A stretch of 25,238 bases of DNA from Paenibacillus sp. JCM 18996 (GTDB lineage Bacteria; Bacillota; Bacilli; Paenibacillales; NBRC-103111): NCBI GenBank assembly GCA_001313085.1, contig BBFE01000054.1:1-25238 (forward strand), given 5' to 3'. This document shows positions 10,095 to 19,395 of this stretch, one piece after another. Position numbers and translations under genes: made by a program. The notes beneath the pieces were generated by a model that saw nothing but the letters and a program-made list of their open reading frames with translations, did no database searches and was not told the origin of the DNA. Position 1 is the stretch's first letter. Each line of letters opens with the position of its first letter.

Positions 10095-10315
10095 TTATCT
10101 TTTGCGTACAAATACCAATACATTCCCAGAGGAGAAAACAAGACTGAATCCGTTAGTCAAAAGACAGCGTTGAGCAAAAAAAGGACTCGTCCGCCAATAA
10201 ATAAGAATCCTCTGCAAGGGAAAGCACTGCCAATGATACGGAAAGCGCTAATAAACCTAACACCTTTTACTCTGCGGAACTTAATTACGACCATATCGGT
10301 TCTTAGGATAGACAT
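10095..10315 (-). CDS. small putative exported protein, ~72 aa (two frame breaks)
   Basis: ATG at 10315 (alternative 10294) follows GAGGTG on the minus strand. Correcting an A-run near 10265 and the 7-base run near 10178 by one base each yields 72 residues. Basic start KFRRVK is followed by a clear hydrophobic core VLGLLALSVSLAVLSLA, then EDSYLLADESFFAQRCLL and a C-terminus ending NVLVFVRKR. This looks like a signal peptide plus a short mature part with one Cys. The gene ends just before a very strong terminator. Function is not recognised; a secreted or membrane peptide is the best guess. Confidence 0.45.
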
Positions 10316-10629
10316 ATTCTCTACACCTCGCTTTCTATTAAGTTACTAATAGATAATGCGAGTTGGACAAAGATGGTAACTGTTATCAGACCAGATATAT
10401 TTTAAAATCCGCTAAGAGTTGCCTCGGATATGCCTGTTTCGTCACATAATCTCCAAATGATAATAACGGAAAGTAGGATAAAATTCGAAGGACGGCCCCC
10501 TTACGATAAAAGGTACCTTACCCTAACTTGCTGCGTTGCCAAAATTGACCGACGCCTTAGTCGTGCTTATTGACGCTGCATAAAAAAAAGCTCCACTGCC
10601 GCATTTTAAGAATGTGGAGGTGGTTAGTA
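10316..10629. other. intergenic region with possible HTH relic and a hairpin covering a ribosome binding site
   Basis: No convincing gene. On the minus strand about 22 codons ending at 10402 read LCDETGISEATLSGF, resembling an XRE-type helix-turn-helix, but without start or context; this is at most a relic. Near the right end CTCCAC (10591-10596) can pair with GTGGAG (10614-10619). The second arm contains the ribosome binding site GGAGG (10616-10620) of the next gene, so the hairpin could limit its translation. The same stem plus the A-run at 10582-10589 could act as a minus-strand terminator. Confidence 0.4.
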
Positions 10630-10973
10630 ATGAGTCATGAGGAACTGAAAGTAGAGCAACAAAGGCTGGCGGAAGCTTGGGCCCGTATGCTGCCGAATAC
10701 GCTGGAAGCTTCGGACAAGGCGAAAATATGGCCCGATGAAGCGATCCACGTGCGCTGCGTATTCATATAACTTCAGCGGGCCGTTCCAGCTATACTTTTG
10801 ATTTCAAGTGCACTTATGTCGATAACAGCGAAGTCAGGATAGAGCTCGTGGATGTAGAGAAGGACGACATTCATGTAGACGAGAGGACAGACATCATTCA
10901 GAGCTTGATTCAAGATTATGTTCGGCATATCCGTGAATGCGCATCCCAGCTCCACGGATTAACGGCGAGATAA
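10630..10973 (+). CDS. conserved-looking hypothetical protein, ~114 aa (one frame break)
   Basis: ATG at 10630 follows GGAGG at 10616-10620. The frame breaks near 10754, where one C seems lost (HVRLRIHITS). Repair gives 114 residues to 10973. The N-terminus is helical and charged (MSHEELKVEQQRLAEAWARM). The middle is strand-like (SYTFDFKCTYVDNSEVRIEL), and the C-terminus a helix (TDIIQSLIQDYVRHIRECA). No signal peptide or membrane segment. The family is not recognised. Two further small genes follow at 15 and 21 bases, so the three probably form an operon. Confidence 0.7.
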
Positions 10974-10988
10974 GAGAGGACACACAAT

Positions 10989-11141
10989 ATGGGCACTTCC
11001 AAACCGGATGATAAAAAAAATTTGCAAAATGTGGTCGATGACTTGGAACAAACTCGCGTGAACGGCCATCAAGATCAACAGCTGCAGCAGCAAACGAATG
11101 ACCGCAGGCATCAAGATGCGCTTAATCACAAAGGCACTTAA
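10989..11141 (+). CDS. small hydrophilic protein, 50 aa
   Basis: ATG at 10989 follows AGAGGA. The 50 residues are very polar and Gln-rich (GHQDQQLQQQTNDRRHQDAL), with no hydrophobic segment. An eight-A run lies inside; the frame remains open if it is really five. Second gene of the small-gene set, of unknown function. Its size and composition are like small spore-associated proteins, but no signature proves this. Confidence 0.55.
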   Translation: MGTSKPDDKKNLQNVVDDLEQTRVNGHQDQQLQQQTNDRRHQDALNHKGT

Positions 11142-11162
11142 GGAAACAGGAGGAAACGTGCT

Positions 11163-11348
11163 ATGGTGAAGAAAATTCCCCCGCAGACCGTGGCTGCCCC
11201 TGGCCGTGGAGAGCGCCATAACGATCCGGATGACCATGGTGTGCAAGAACCTTTATCCGGCTCGAAAAAAGGTGAAAAAATCGTCAGCACAGCCGGGCCA
11301 ATCACGGAGAAGGCAGCTAGGCATATGCTGTTTGGAACAGGGCTATGA
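11163..11348 (+). CDS. small hydrophilic protein, 61 aa
   Basis: ATG at 11163 follows AGGAGG. The 61 residues are basic and rich in Gly, Pro and Lys (PQTVAAPGRGERHNDPDDHG, EPLSGSKKGEK), with no membrane or signal segment. Last of three closely spaced small genes. EPLSGSKK recalls a motif of a small acid-soluble spore protein, but the match is too short to assign. Confidence 0.55.
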   Translation: MVKKIPPQTVAAPGRGERHNDPDDHGVQEPLSGSKKGEKIVSTAGPITEKAARHMLFGTGL

Positions 11349-11382
11349 GTCGTTTTTTTTATAATCATTCGTGTCAATATCC

Positions 11383-11408
11383 CCCTAAGAGGTTATATCC
11401 TTTTAGGG
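11383..11408 (+). terminator. hairpin downstream of the small-gene operon
   Basis: CCCTAAGAGG (11383-11392) pairs with CCTTTTAGGG (11399-11408) over ten positions, one of them G-U, around a TTATAT loop. Only TTTGGTT follows, so termination may be weak. Confidence 0.5.
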
Positions 11409-11427
11409 TTTGGTTCGTTCAACCTAT

Positions 11428-11456
11428 TTGAACCCCGGTACACAGGCATGTAAAAT
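11428..11456 (+). promoter_or_regulatory. promoter of the thioredoxin-fold gene
   Basis: TTGAAC at 11428-11433 and TAAAAT at 11451-11456 with a 17-base spacer, about 35 bases upstream of the ATG. Confidence 0.65.
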
Positions 11457-11490
11457 GAAGATAAACTCGTGAACCTAAGGAGGTGCCGCT

Positions 11491-12075
11491 ATGTCTTTCA
11501 CTCTGCCTATAGGCTCAAAGGCTCCGGATTTTTCTTTACCCGCAACGGACGGGAAGATTTACACACTCAAGGATTTCAAGGACGCTAAAGCGCTCGTTAT
11601 TTTCTTCACCTGCAACCACTGTCCTTATGTGAAGGGGTCGGATGAGATTACAAGAAACACGGCGGAAACGTTTATTCCCCAGGGAATCGCTTTTGCAGCC
11701 ATCAACTCCAACAGCGCCAGTACTTTTGAAGAAGATTCATATGATCATATGGTAGAAAAGATGAAGGAACACAAGTTCCCTTGGACCTATCTGCATGATG
11801 AAAGCCAGGAAACCGCCAGAGCTTATGGCGCCCTTAGAACTCCCCATTTTTTTACGTATTCGATCAGGAACGCAGGCTTATTTATACGGGACGCGGTGTG
11901 GATAATCCTAAGGACACATCAAAAAATGACAACAAACGATCTCGAAAGAGTGCTCGAGGAGTTCACCACAGACAGGGAGATTTCTATTCCGCTTACCAAT
12001 CCCATCGGTTGTAATATTAAATGGGAGGGCAAGGACAAGAAATGGATGCCTGAGGAAGCTTGCGATCTGTTGTAA
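11491..12075 (+). CDS. thioredoxin-fold (AhpC/TSA, TlpA-like) protein, internal out-of-frame patch
   Basis: ATG at 11491 follows AAGGAGGTG. The fold is recognisable from [29 protein letters not shown] with a CxxC pair at residues 41 and 44, and later [13 protein letters not shown]. The sequence between about 11850 and 11930 is read in the wrong frame because T-run 11848 (two surplus) and A-run 11921 (one surplus) compensate. Corrected, it reads [18 protein letters not shown], which fits the family, and the total is 193 aa. No signal peptide is present, so it probably acts in the cytoplasm as a thiol reductase or peroxidase-like protein. It stands alone between its own promoter and terminator. 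Confidence 0.85.
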   Translation: MSFTLPIGSKAPDFSLPATDGKIYTLKDFKDAKALVIFFTCNHCPYVKGSDEITRNTAETFIPQGIAFAAINSNSASTFEEDSYDHMVEKMKEHKFPWTYLHDESQETARAYGALRTPHFFTYSIRNAGLFIRDAVWIILRTHQKMTTNDLERVLEEFTTDREISIPLTNPIGCNIKWEGKDKKWMPEEACDLL

Positions 12076-12095
12076 AAAAAGGAAAACATGCTGCT

Positions 12096-12123
12096 AAAAA
12101 AAGGATCTTAGGATCCTTTTTTT
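12096..12123. terminator. bidirectional intrinsic terminator
   Basis: A perfect 12-bp stem, seven A plus GGATC then GATCC plus seven T, with a TTAG loop. It works in either direction by sequence and ends the thioredoxin-fold gene. Confidence 0.85.
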
Positions 12124-12129
12124 GTTGGA

Positions 12130-12152
12130 TTTGTGAAGTTATTTTGTGAAGT
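12130..12152 (+). promoter_or_regulatory. direct repeat TTTGTGAAGT upstream of the exporter operon
   Basis: The ten-base word TTTGTGAAGT occurs at 12130-12139 and 12143-12152, 13 bases apart, about 75 bases ahead of the first ATPase gene. Tandem direct repeats of this kind are typical response-regulator sites. No regulator gene is adjacent, so the role is inference. Confidence 0.35.
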
Positions 12153-12227
12153 GTGCCAGTGACGGTAATCTTTGGAAGTAGTAGAGTATACATAATGAAT
12201 TTATCCTTCTAAAAGGCAGGGTATTCC

Positions 12228-12937
12228 ATGGAATCCACAGCGTATATAAAGGGGACTGCACCTATTCTGCAAGCAATAGGCATAACTCGTACGTTCGGCA
12301 AAGGAAATCAGGCCGTGCATGTGCTCAAAAAAACGGAAACTTGACCATCCCGCAAGGACGCTTGGTTGCGCTTAGAGGACGGTCCGGTTCCGGCAAAACC
12401 ACGCTGCTGAACATTCTGGGCGCTTTGGATCGTCCGACGGATGGCACCATTCATTTTCTCGGCCAGGAAATCACGAAGTTGAGCGATAACAGGCGAAACG
12501 AGCAGAGAAGGCGGAATATGGGTTTGATTTTTTTCAGTCATATGCCTGATACCCCTGATGTCCGCTTATGAGAATGTGGAATTCGGGCTGAGAATCGCCG
12601 GCTCGCCGGCTCGGCAGTACAAGCAATTTGCGGAAGAAGCTTTGGACTTTGTCGGACTCAAGCCGAGGATGAAGCACCGCCCATTTGAAATGTCGGGTGG
12701 AGAGCAGCAGAGGGTGGCCATCGCCAGGGCGATCGCGCACAAACCTCCGCTGCTGCTGGCGGACGAGCCTACGGCGGAGCTGGACAGCCGGATGGGGCTG
12801 CAGGTCATAAGGTGTTCAAACAATTGGTGCAGCAGCACGGCATGACCATCATTTTAACGACGCATGATCCTGCCATCATGGATATCGTCGATCAAGTTTA
12901 TGCATTGGAGGATGGACAAATTGTGGAAGAAAGATAA
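12228..12937 (+). CDS. ABC exporter ATPase (LolD/MacB type), four indels
   Basis: ATG at 12228 follows AAGGCAGG. The corrected 235-aa protein has the Walker A sequence GRSGSGKTT, a Q-loop in FQSYALIP, the signature [15 protein letters not shown], Walker [14 protein letters not shown] and the H-loop TTHD. It belongs to the MacB/LolD/FtsE-like ATPases that drive FtsX-type permeases. Breaks: A-run 12327 (two surplus), T-run 12528 (two surplus), C lost near 12546, A lost near 12810. It is the first gene of a four-gene exporter operon and its end overlaps the start of the adaptor gene. Confidence 0.93.
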
Positions 12938-13957
12938 TCCGATTGTATTTCGAATGCTGGTTGCCTGCTCTGTGGTTTTATTTGTATCGGGCTGCTCTAT
13001 CGTTCCCAAGGAAGAACAAGCTCTGGCGCCTCCGCTAGTGAAGCCGAAAAAAGGATGATATCCAGACTGTTGCCGTCAAAAAAAGGCTCCATAGCGAAGC
13101 AGATTACAGCCGTGGCCACCTTCTTTCCGACCCAGAACCAAGACGTTTTTTTTCCGGAATCCGGAGGACGGATACGTTCGATTGATGTCAATGTCGGAGA
13201 TGCTGTAAAAGCCGGGGCAGTGTTAGCTCAATTGGAGCCTGGGGACCTGGAATACCAGATTAAGATGCAGAAGCTGCAGTACGAGAAAGCAGATATCGCG
13301 CTTCAACAGGTCAAGTCCGGCAGTTTAGGGAATGCGGACTCTATCAGGACCAAAATGATCGATGTGGAGAAGGAAAAACTGCAGTTGGATCATCTGCAGG
13401 AACAATTGGCGAAGACCAAGCTGAAAGCCGCTATTTCCGGTATCGTCACCTATATCGATACGCTGAAGGGCGGAGATCAGGTAACCGCTTACAAGCCGGT
13501 AGTGACGATCGCCAATCCCAAGCAGCTTCAGCTCATTTACGATGCATCCAATCCGAACGACATCAGCTCTGTGCAGGTTGGGATGGAAGTAGCGGTTAAG
13601 GTGAAAAGTGACGCATATACAGGAAAAGTAGTGCAAACTCCATCATCCGCTCCTTTAAGCACGAACAAAACGGAATCGGAGCGAAACGCAAAGCGGTTAA
13701 TTATCGCAGTAAACGGTCTTAAGGACGATGTCACCATTGGCTCTATGGCGGATATAGTCATTACAACGGAGATGAGAGACGATGTGTTAATCATTCCGCG
13801 CACCGGACTCAGGACCTTCATGGGACGCGATTACGTACAGGTGCTAGAGGGGGAAAGCCGCAAAGAGGTGGACGTGGAGAAAGGGATTGTATCTGCCACG
13901 GAAGTGGAGATTAGAAAAGGTCTGAAGGAAGGCAGCAACATTATTTTAAATAACTGA
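12921..13957 (+). CDS. membrane-fusion (HlyD/RND-adaptor-like) lipoprotein, two frame breaks
   Basis: The likely start is TTG 12921, nine bases after GGAGG at 12907; ATG 12912 is in the same frame. A lipoprotein signal (MLVACSVVLFVSGC) places the mature protein on the outer face of the membrane. Biotinyl-lipoyl-like halves flank a coiled coil (IRSIDVNVGDAVKAGAVLAQ; KLKAAISGIVTYIDTLKGGD), followed by barrel and proximal domains. This is the adaptor architecture of YknX/MacA-type pumps. A-runs at 13047 and 13078 each carry one surplus base; corrected length is 344 aa. It overlaps the ATPase gene and is followed after 21 bases by the permease. Confidence 0.9.
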
Positions 13958-13978
13958 AGCCTGACTTGGAGGTTCCTT

Positions 13979-16913
13979 ATGGCTTTATTCATTATGATCA
14001 TTCGCAAGATGACCAAAAAAATAAATGGCTGGAGCTCAGCTTGCTGGCCGGCCTTATTATCTCTGTCGCCTTGTTCAGCTCGATGCCCATTTATACCAAC
14101 GCCGTGCTACAGCGGATGCTGATCAAAGATTTGCAAAATATCCAGAGTGACACCGGGCATTACCCGGGAAGTCTGCGCGCCATAGTTACGGGGTCGCCTT
14201 CGGCTTCAGGAGGGAATGGGTGGAAACAAGCAGACAGCTTCCTGTCCGCGCAAGGGGATAAGTTTTCACTGCCCGTACAGCTGTATGCGCGGGAGCGGGG
14301 AACGATCGTGGTCAATCTGGACCCTGTCGACCCTTCCCAAGTCGATTCTACATCGGACAGGACGGTTGAGTTTATGGCGGAGGACGGTCTGCAGGAGCAT
14401 GTGCGCGTAGTTGACGGAAAACTGCCCTCCAAAGAAATTGTAAACGGATTCTATGAAGCGGTGGTATCCTCTCAGGTGCTGAGCAGGAAAAAAAGCTCGT
14501 CGTAGGGAACGAATTTACTGTCCGCAGCGAAGAGCTGAAAGAACCGGTCAAGGTTAAAGTGGTGGGCGTAGTAGAGGCCAAAGCAGGCAACAGCGAACTG
14601 TATCAGAGCAATTGGACTACTTCCGACTCCTCTTTGATGCTGGACTTCGATTTATTCGAACGCGACTTTACGGAAGGCGGCAAGCTGAAGGTTAATTTCA
14701 GCAAATGGACCTATGCTGTCGATTACCATAAAATGTCACTGGATAAAGCGAACAGATTCGCCCAAGTCTATCAAAATATCGACGGTTATCTCTCCGGCAA
14801 GTTTGAAAATTATTTTGTAAAAGCTCCGGCTATGGAAAAGATGGAAACTTACTTCCAGCAGGAGAGGAAGCTGCGGGTCATTCTTTGGTCTCTGAATACG
14901 CCCGTCATGATCATGCTGGCTTCTACTTGTTCATGGTATCCAATCTGATCACCGAACGGCAAAAGACGGAAATCGCCGTGATCCGAAGCAGAGGGGGAAG
15001 CCGCTGGCAGATTCTGCTGGGCTATGTGGTGGAAGGGCTGCTGCTGGGTGCTATCGCTTTTGTGGTGGGCCCTTATCTCGGTATGTTTTTTTGACCAGAA
15101 TGCTGGGTGCCTCGAACGGATTTCTTGAGTTTGTGCAGCGCTCCGCCCTGGATATCCGGGTCGGCAGGGAAGCTTTTCAATATGCCCTCATCGCGGTGGC
15201 AGGTTCGGTGTTTATGACTTTGATCCCCGCTTACCTGGCCACGCGGGTTTCCATTGTGGGACATAAGCAGCAGTTAGCCCGCCAAGAGAAGGCTTCTTTC
15301 TGGCACAAATATTTTATTGATGTGATTCTGCTCGCTGTTGCGATTTACGGCATGCAGAGCTTCAGGCGCAGGATGAGCGACCTTCAATCTCTGGGCCTCA
15401 CTTCGCAGGATTTGAAAATCGATCCTTTGTTATTTATCGTTCCCGCCCTGTTTGTGCTCGGCGCCGGCCTGGTTCTGCTGAGGCTGTATCCTTGGCTCAT
15501 CCGGTTGGTGTATTGGCTGGGAAGGCATTGGTGGCCTCCCTCGCTGTATTCTACTCATCCAGGTTGGGAGGTCGACAGGCCAGTACCATTTTATCATGGT
15601 ATTCCTCATCTTAACCTTGGCTACGGCTTATTCAGCGCCAGCGCGGCCAGAACGATGAACCGCAACATGGAGGATACGATCCGTTATATGGGCGGTGCGG
15701 ATATTAAGCTTCAGGTCAAATGGGATAACGATGCTCCGTCTTCCCCTGCAGGCGGAGAGGCAGCTGGCGACAGCGGCGACGGCGGTGCCAGCAATGCACC
15801 CGCAGCATCGGCGGCAGGTCCAAACGCCCTCCCTGCGCCACCTAAGAAGGTCCAGTTCACCGAGCCGCCCTTTGAGCCGTTTGCCAAGCTGCCGGAGGTG
15901 GAAGCCGCCGCCAAAGTGTATAACAAGAGCGGCATTGAGCTGCAGGCAGGCAAAAAAAAGCTCGACTGTGCAGCTGATGGGCATTGAAACGGATGCGTTC
16001 GGGCGGGTAGCCTGGATGCAGGACCGCCTGCTGGATCATCATTTTTTACTCCTATTTGAACCTGATTGCCTCGGAGCCTTCCGCGGTGCTTGTTTCCAGA
16101 TCATTGGCCGATGCCAACGACCTTAAGCCGGGTTCTGCAATTACTTTAACGGGGACCGGCGGGAAGCCGGCGCAGTTTATCGTTTACGGCGTGATCGATT
16201 ATTGGCCTTCATGGAATCCGAATCCGGTGTTGGAAGGAAATTCGAACGGAAGCGCCAATACGGACAAAAAAAAGACCAAAACCAACATTCCGAATCTCGT
16301 TGTCGGCCAGCTGCCGTACATACAGAACAACATGATATTGGAGCCTTATGATATATGGCTGAAATTGAAGCCCGACGCTTCGTCCCAAAAGCTGTATAAT
16401 GCCATTTCGGAAGGAAATCTGCCGATTACAAGCCTGGTGGATGCACGCCAGCAATTGATCAAATCGAAGAACGACCCTTTTCGGCTGGCTATGAACGGGG
16501 TAATGACACTAGGCTTCCTCATTTCCATAATTATCAGCTTTCTTGGTTTCCTGATCTATTGGATTATCTCACTGTCCGGTAAAATGCTTCAGTTCGGAAT
16601 TTTGAGAGCGATGGGGATATCCTTTTACCAACTGATAGGGATGCTGGTTGTCGAACAGTTGCTGACTTCCGGAGCGGGTATGCTGATTGGCATCATCACG
16701 GGCAATGTGACGAGCCGGTTGTATGTGCCGCTGTTCCAGCTATCCTTTGCCTCTTCCAGCCAAGTGCCGCCATTCCGGGTAACCTTCGATCCCCTGGATT
16801 ATATAAGGCTGTATTTTATCGTGACGGTGCTTCTGCTTCTTGGGCTGTTCATCCTGGGTTATATGCTGTCCCGCATTAAAATCCATCAAGCCGTCAAACT
16901 CGGGGAGGACTAG
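13979..16913 (+). CDS. large FtsX-type ABC exporter permease, about 975 aa (many indels)
   Basis: ATG at 13979 follows GGAGG. A first helix (LELSLLAGLIISVALFSSMP) is followed by a ~250-residue extracytoplasmic domain. An FtsX core comes next (helices near 14890-15090, with the cytoplasmic VSNLITERQKTEIAVIRSRG). Helices then lie near 15180, 15310 and 15430. A second large outside domain follows, containing a Gly/Ala/Pro-rich linker near 15740-15850. The last FtsX core, near 16490-16890, carries FGILRAMGISFYQLIGMLVV. Breaks lie near 14015, 14488, 14927, 15086, a compensated patch 15552-15626 (which hides the helix FIMVFLILTLATG), 15952 and 16043. Summing the likely corrections gives 975 aa. It presumably exports a peptide, lipid or drug with the adjacent adaptor and ATPases; the substrate is unknown. 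Confidence 0.9.
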
Positions 16914-16915
16914 AC

Positions 16916-17813
16916 ATGATCGTATGCGAAAATCTGGTCAAAATCTACAAAGTAGCCGATCTTGAAGTCGTAGGTCTCCAAGGGCTGGACCTTCAGGTGG
17001 ACGATGGGGAACTGATGGCGATCATCGGCAACAGCGGAAGCGGCAAGTCTACACTGCTGAATATGCTGGGCGGATTGGATCGGCCTTCGGCAGGCAAGCT
17101 CGAGATCGACGGCAAAGATATGCTGAAGGCAACGGAAAAAAGACATTGTGCTCTTCAAAAGGGAAACGGTCGGATTCGTGTGGCAGAATAACGCCCGAAA
17201 TTTGATTCCTTATCTGACCGCGCTCGAGAACGTCGAACTGCCGATTCTTTTAAAAGGGCGCCGGAAGCGGGAAAGAGCGATGGAGCTGCTGGATGCGGTA
17301 GGTCTGAAGCACCGGATGCGCAACCGGTTAAATCAGCTGTCAGGCGGAGAGCAACAGCGGGTGGCGATTGCGATTGCCTTGGCCAATCACCCCAAGCTGC
17401 TGCTTGCCGATGAGCCTACCGGTTCGGTCGATACCAAGATGGCGAGTCAAATTTTGGACCTGTTCAGGGAGTTTAACCGCACTTTCGGTCTCACTGTAGT
17501 CATCGTCACTCACGATCCTCTGCTCGCCAAGAAGGTGGATCGGGTTGTAGCGATAAGGGACGGCAAAACTTCGTCGGAGATCATCCGCCGCAAATCGTAT
17601 GCGGAAGAACTGGCTGAGCTTGAAGCTGGACTGGTGCAGGAGGAGCAGGCTGAGGAGTCCCATGTGGAATATGCGGTGATGGATAAGGCGGGCAGGTTGC
17701 AAATACCGGATCATTATCTGGCTTCGACCGGGCTGAAAAGTGCCAATAAAGTGAGAGTGACGCTGGAAGACGGACGGATTGTGCTGCTTCCGCCGGAGGA
17801 TAAAGAATCATAA
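16916..17813 (+). CDS. second ABC exporter ATPase with AbrB-like C-terminal extension (one frame break)
   Basis: ATG at 16916 lies two bases after the permease stop, with GGGGAGG upstream. Residues 1-220 form a LolD/MacB-type ATPase: Walker A GNSGSGKST, Q-loop VWQNNARNLIP, signature [15 protein letters not shown], Walker [14 protein letters not shown]-loop VTHD. One surplus A near 17136 breaks the frame. Corrected length is 298 aa, some 65-70 longer than plain members. The tail reads VMDKAGRLQIPDHYLAS and later KVRVTLEDGRIVLLP, resembling a SpoVT/AbrB swapped-hairpin domain. Its role in an ATPase is unclear; it may mediate dimerisation or nucleic-acid contact. Last gene of the exporter operon. 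Confidence 0.92.
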
Positions 17814-17829
17814 AGGTATTATACGGCAT

Positions 17830-17866
17830 CGGGCGGGATGGTATCCTTGTTATCGGCCGCCGCCCG
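17830..17866 (+). terminator. possible end-of-operon hairpin
   Basis: CGGGCGG (17830-17836) pairs with CCGCCCG (17860-17866). There is no following T-run, so it is at most a weak or factor-assisted terminator after the exporter operon. Confidence 0.3.
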
Positions 17867-17966
17867 CTGTAGCCACTTGGGCACGTCCGACATATACTAT
17901 TGGATAAACTTAAGGGCACAATCTTTTAAAACCTTTTGGTTCAAATTTCCTTATGAGGGGTGAGCC

Positions 17967-18389
17967 ATGATTAAATGAGAAAATCGATTAGAAAATTGAT
18001 TAAAGGAAAGAAACCAATCGGCGCCGGCGCCAGGCGAATTGCATATGATCTGGAGAATGGCTATGTATTAAAGGTAGGGAGATCAGACAGGGCAATTAAA
18101 TACAATCAGCGGGAAGTGAGAATGTATAAATTATGTCCTTCTCCAGTGAGAAAACACCTTGCCAACATAATAAAGCATAGAAAACGCTGGTTAATTATGA
18201 AAAAAAAGTATGATCGGCCCTTTCCCGTAACAGAAGAATATGCCCAAAAAAATTGCGAATATTGATATCCGAATTTGAGAAAAAAAGGGAATCATCCCAT
18301 CAGATATTAAGCGGGAAAACTTACGTTTAGGACATAAGGGAAGGATTATGGTAATTGACTATGGGAATTTCAAATTTCGGGGAAAATAG
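17967..18389 (+). CDS. small protein-kinase-like protein, ~139 aa (about three indels)
   Basis: GAGGGG at 17955 precedes ATG 17967; as read that ATG reaches TGA after three codons, and one missing A would join it to the frame beginning at 17975. With surplus A removed near 18245 and 18280 the protein has about 139 residues. It starts with a glycine-rich segment (PIGAGARRIAYDLENGYVLK) whose Lys fits a kinase ATP-binding Lys. Near the end, PSDIKRENLR and IMVIDYGNF resemble a catalytic loop and a DFG-like metal site. It is much shorter than typical kinases and lacks a full C-lobe. It may be a minimal kinase-fold protein. Cellular role unknown. Confidence 0.6.
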
Positions 18390-18393
18390 AAAT

Positions 18394-18470
18394 TGGCGCG
18401 CCCGATACGATTCGAACGTACGACCTGCAGTTTAGGAAACTGTCGCTCTATCCTGCTGAGCTACGGGCGC
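18394..18470 (-). tRNA. tRNA-Arg(CCU)
   Basis: On the minus strand the acceptor stem GCGCCCG pairs with CGGGCGC, followed by discriminator G and encoded CCA (plus-strand 18394-18396). D-arm GCTCAGCAGGATAGAGC and T-loop TTCGAAT are standard. The anticodon loop TTCCTAA holds CCT (plus 18434-18436). One A-C mismatch tops the anticodon stem. Confidence 0.95.
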
Positions 18471-18481
18471 GCGTGAGACTT

Positions 18482-18510
18482 ATTATATCACGTTTCTTCA
18501 GAGGAAGAAA
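18482..18510 (-). promoter_or_regulatory. candidate promoter of tRNA-Arg
   Basis: A perfect -10 TATAAT on the minus strand (plus 18482-18487) lies 12 bases from the tRNA 5' end. The -35 position (TTTCTT) is poor. A 7-bp inverted repeat, TTTCTTC/GAAGAAA at 18493-18510, spans the spacer. Confidence 0.5.
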
Positions 18511-18596
18511 AGTCCCTTTGCCTACCAATTTTATCAAGGCGTGTTAGCAGTTTGCTGAGGGAGGTTTCAAGCTGAAATTCGCAGTGGCGATCAAGG

Positions 18597-19170
<574 letters not shown>

Positions 19171-19395
19171 CCTGCTATCCGCCCTTAATTGTAGGGGAAA
19201 GTAAAGAAGGAAGCAAGCCGTGGAGGACAAGCTGTACGAGCGCGATCAATCGAATACATTGCTTGCGGGTGGCGGGTGAAGTATACTGAAAATAATGCTG
19301 TTTCCAGCTTGTTAACTATTAATTCGAACCCATAGGACAATGTACATAGACGACTTGGAAAAAAAATTAAAAAAAATGAAAGGCGGGATGGAGCC

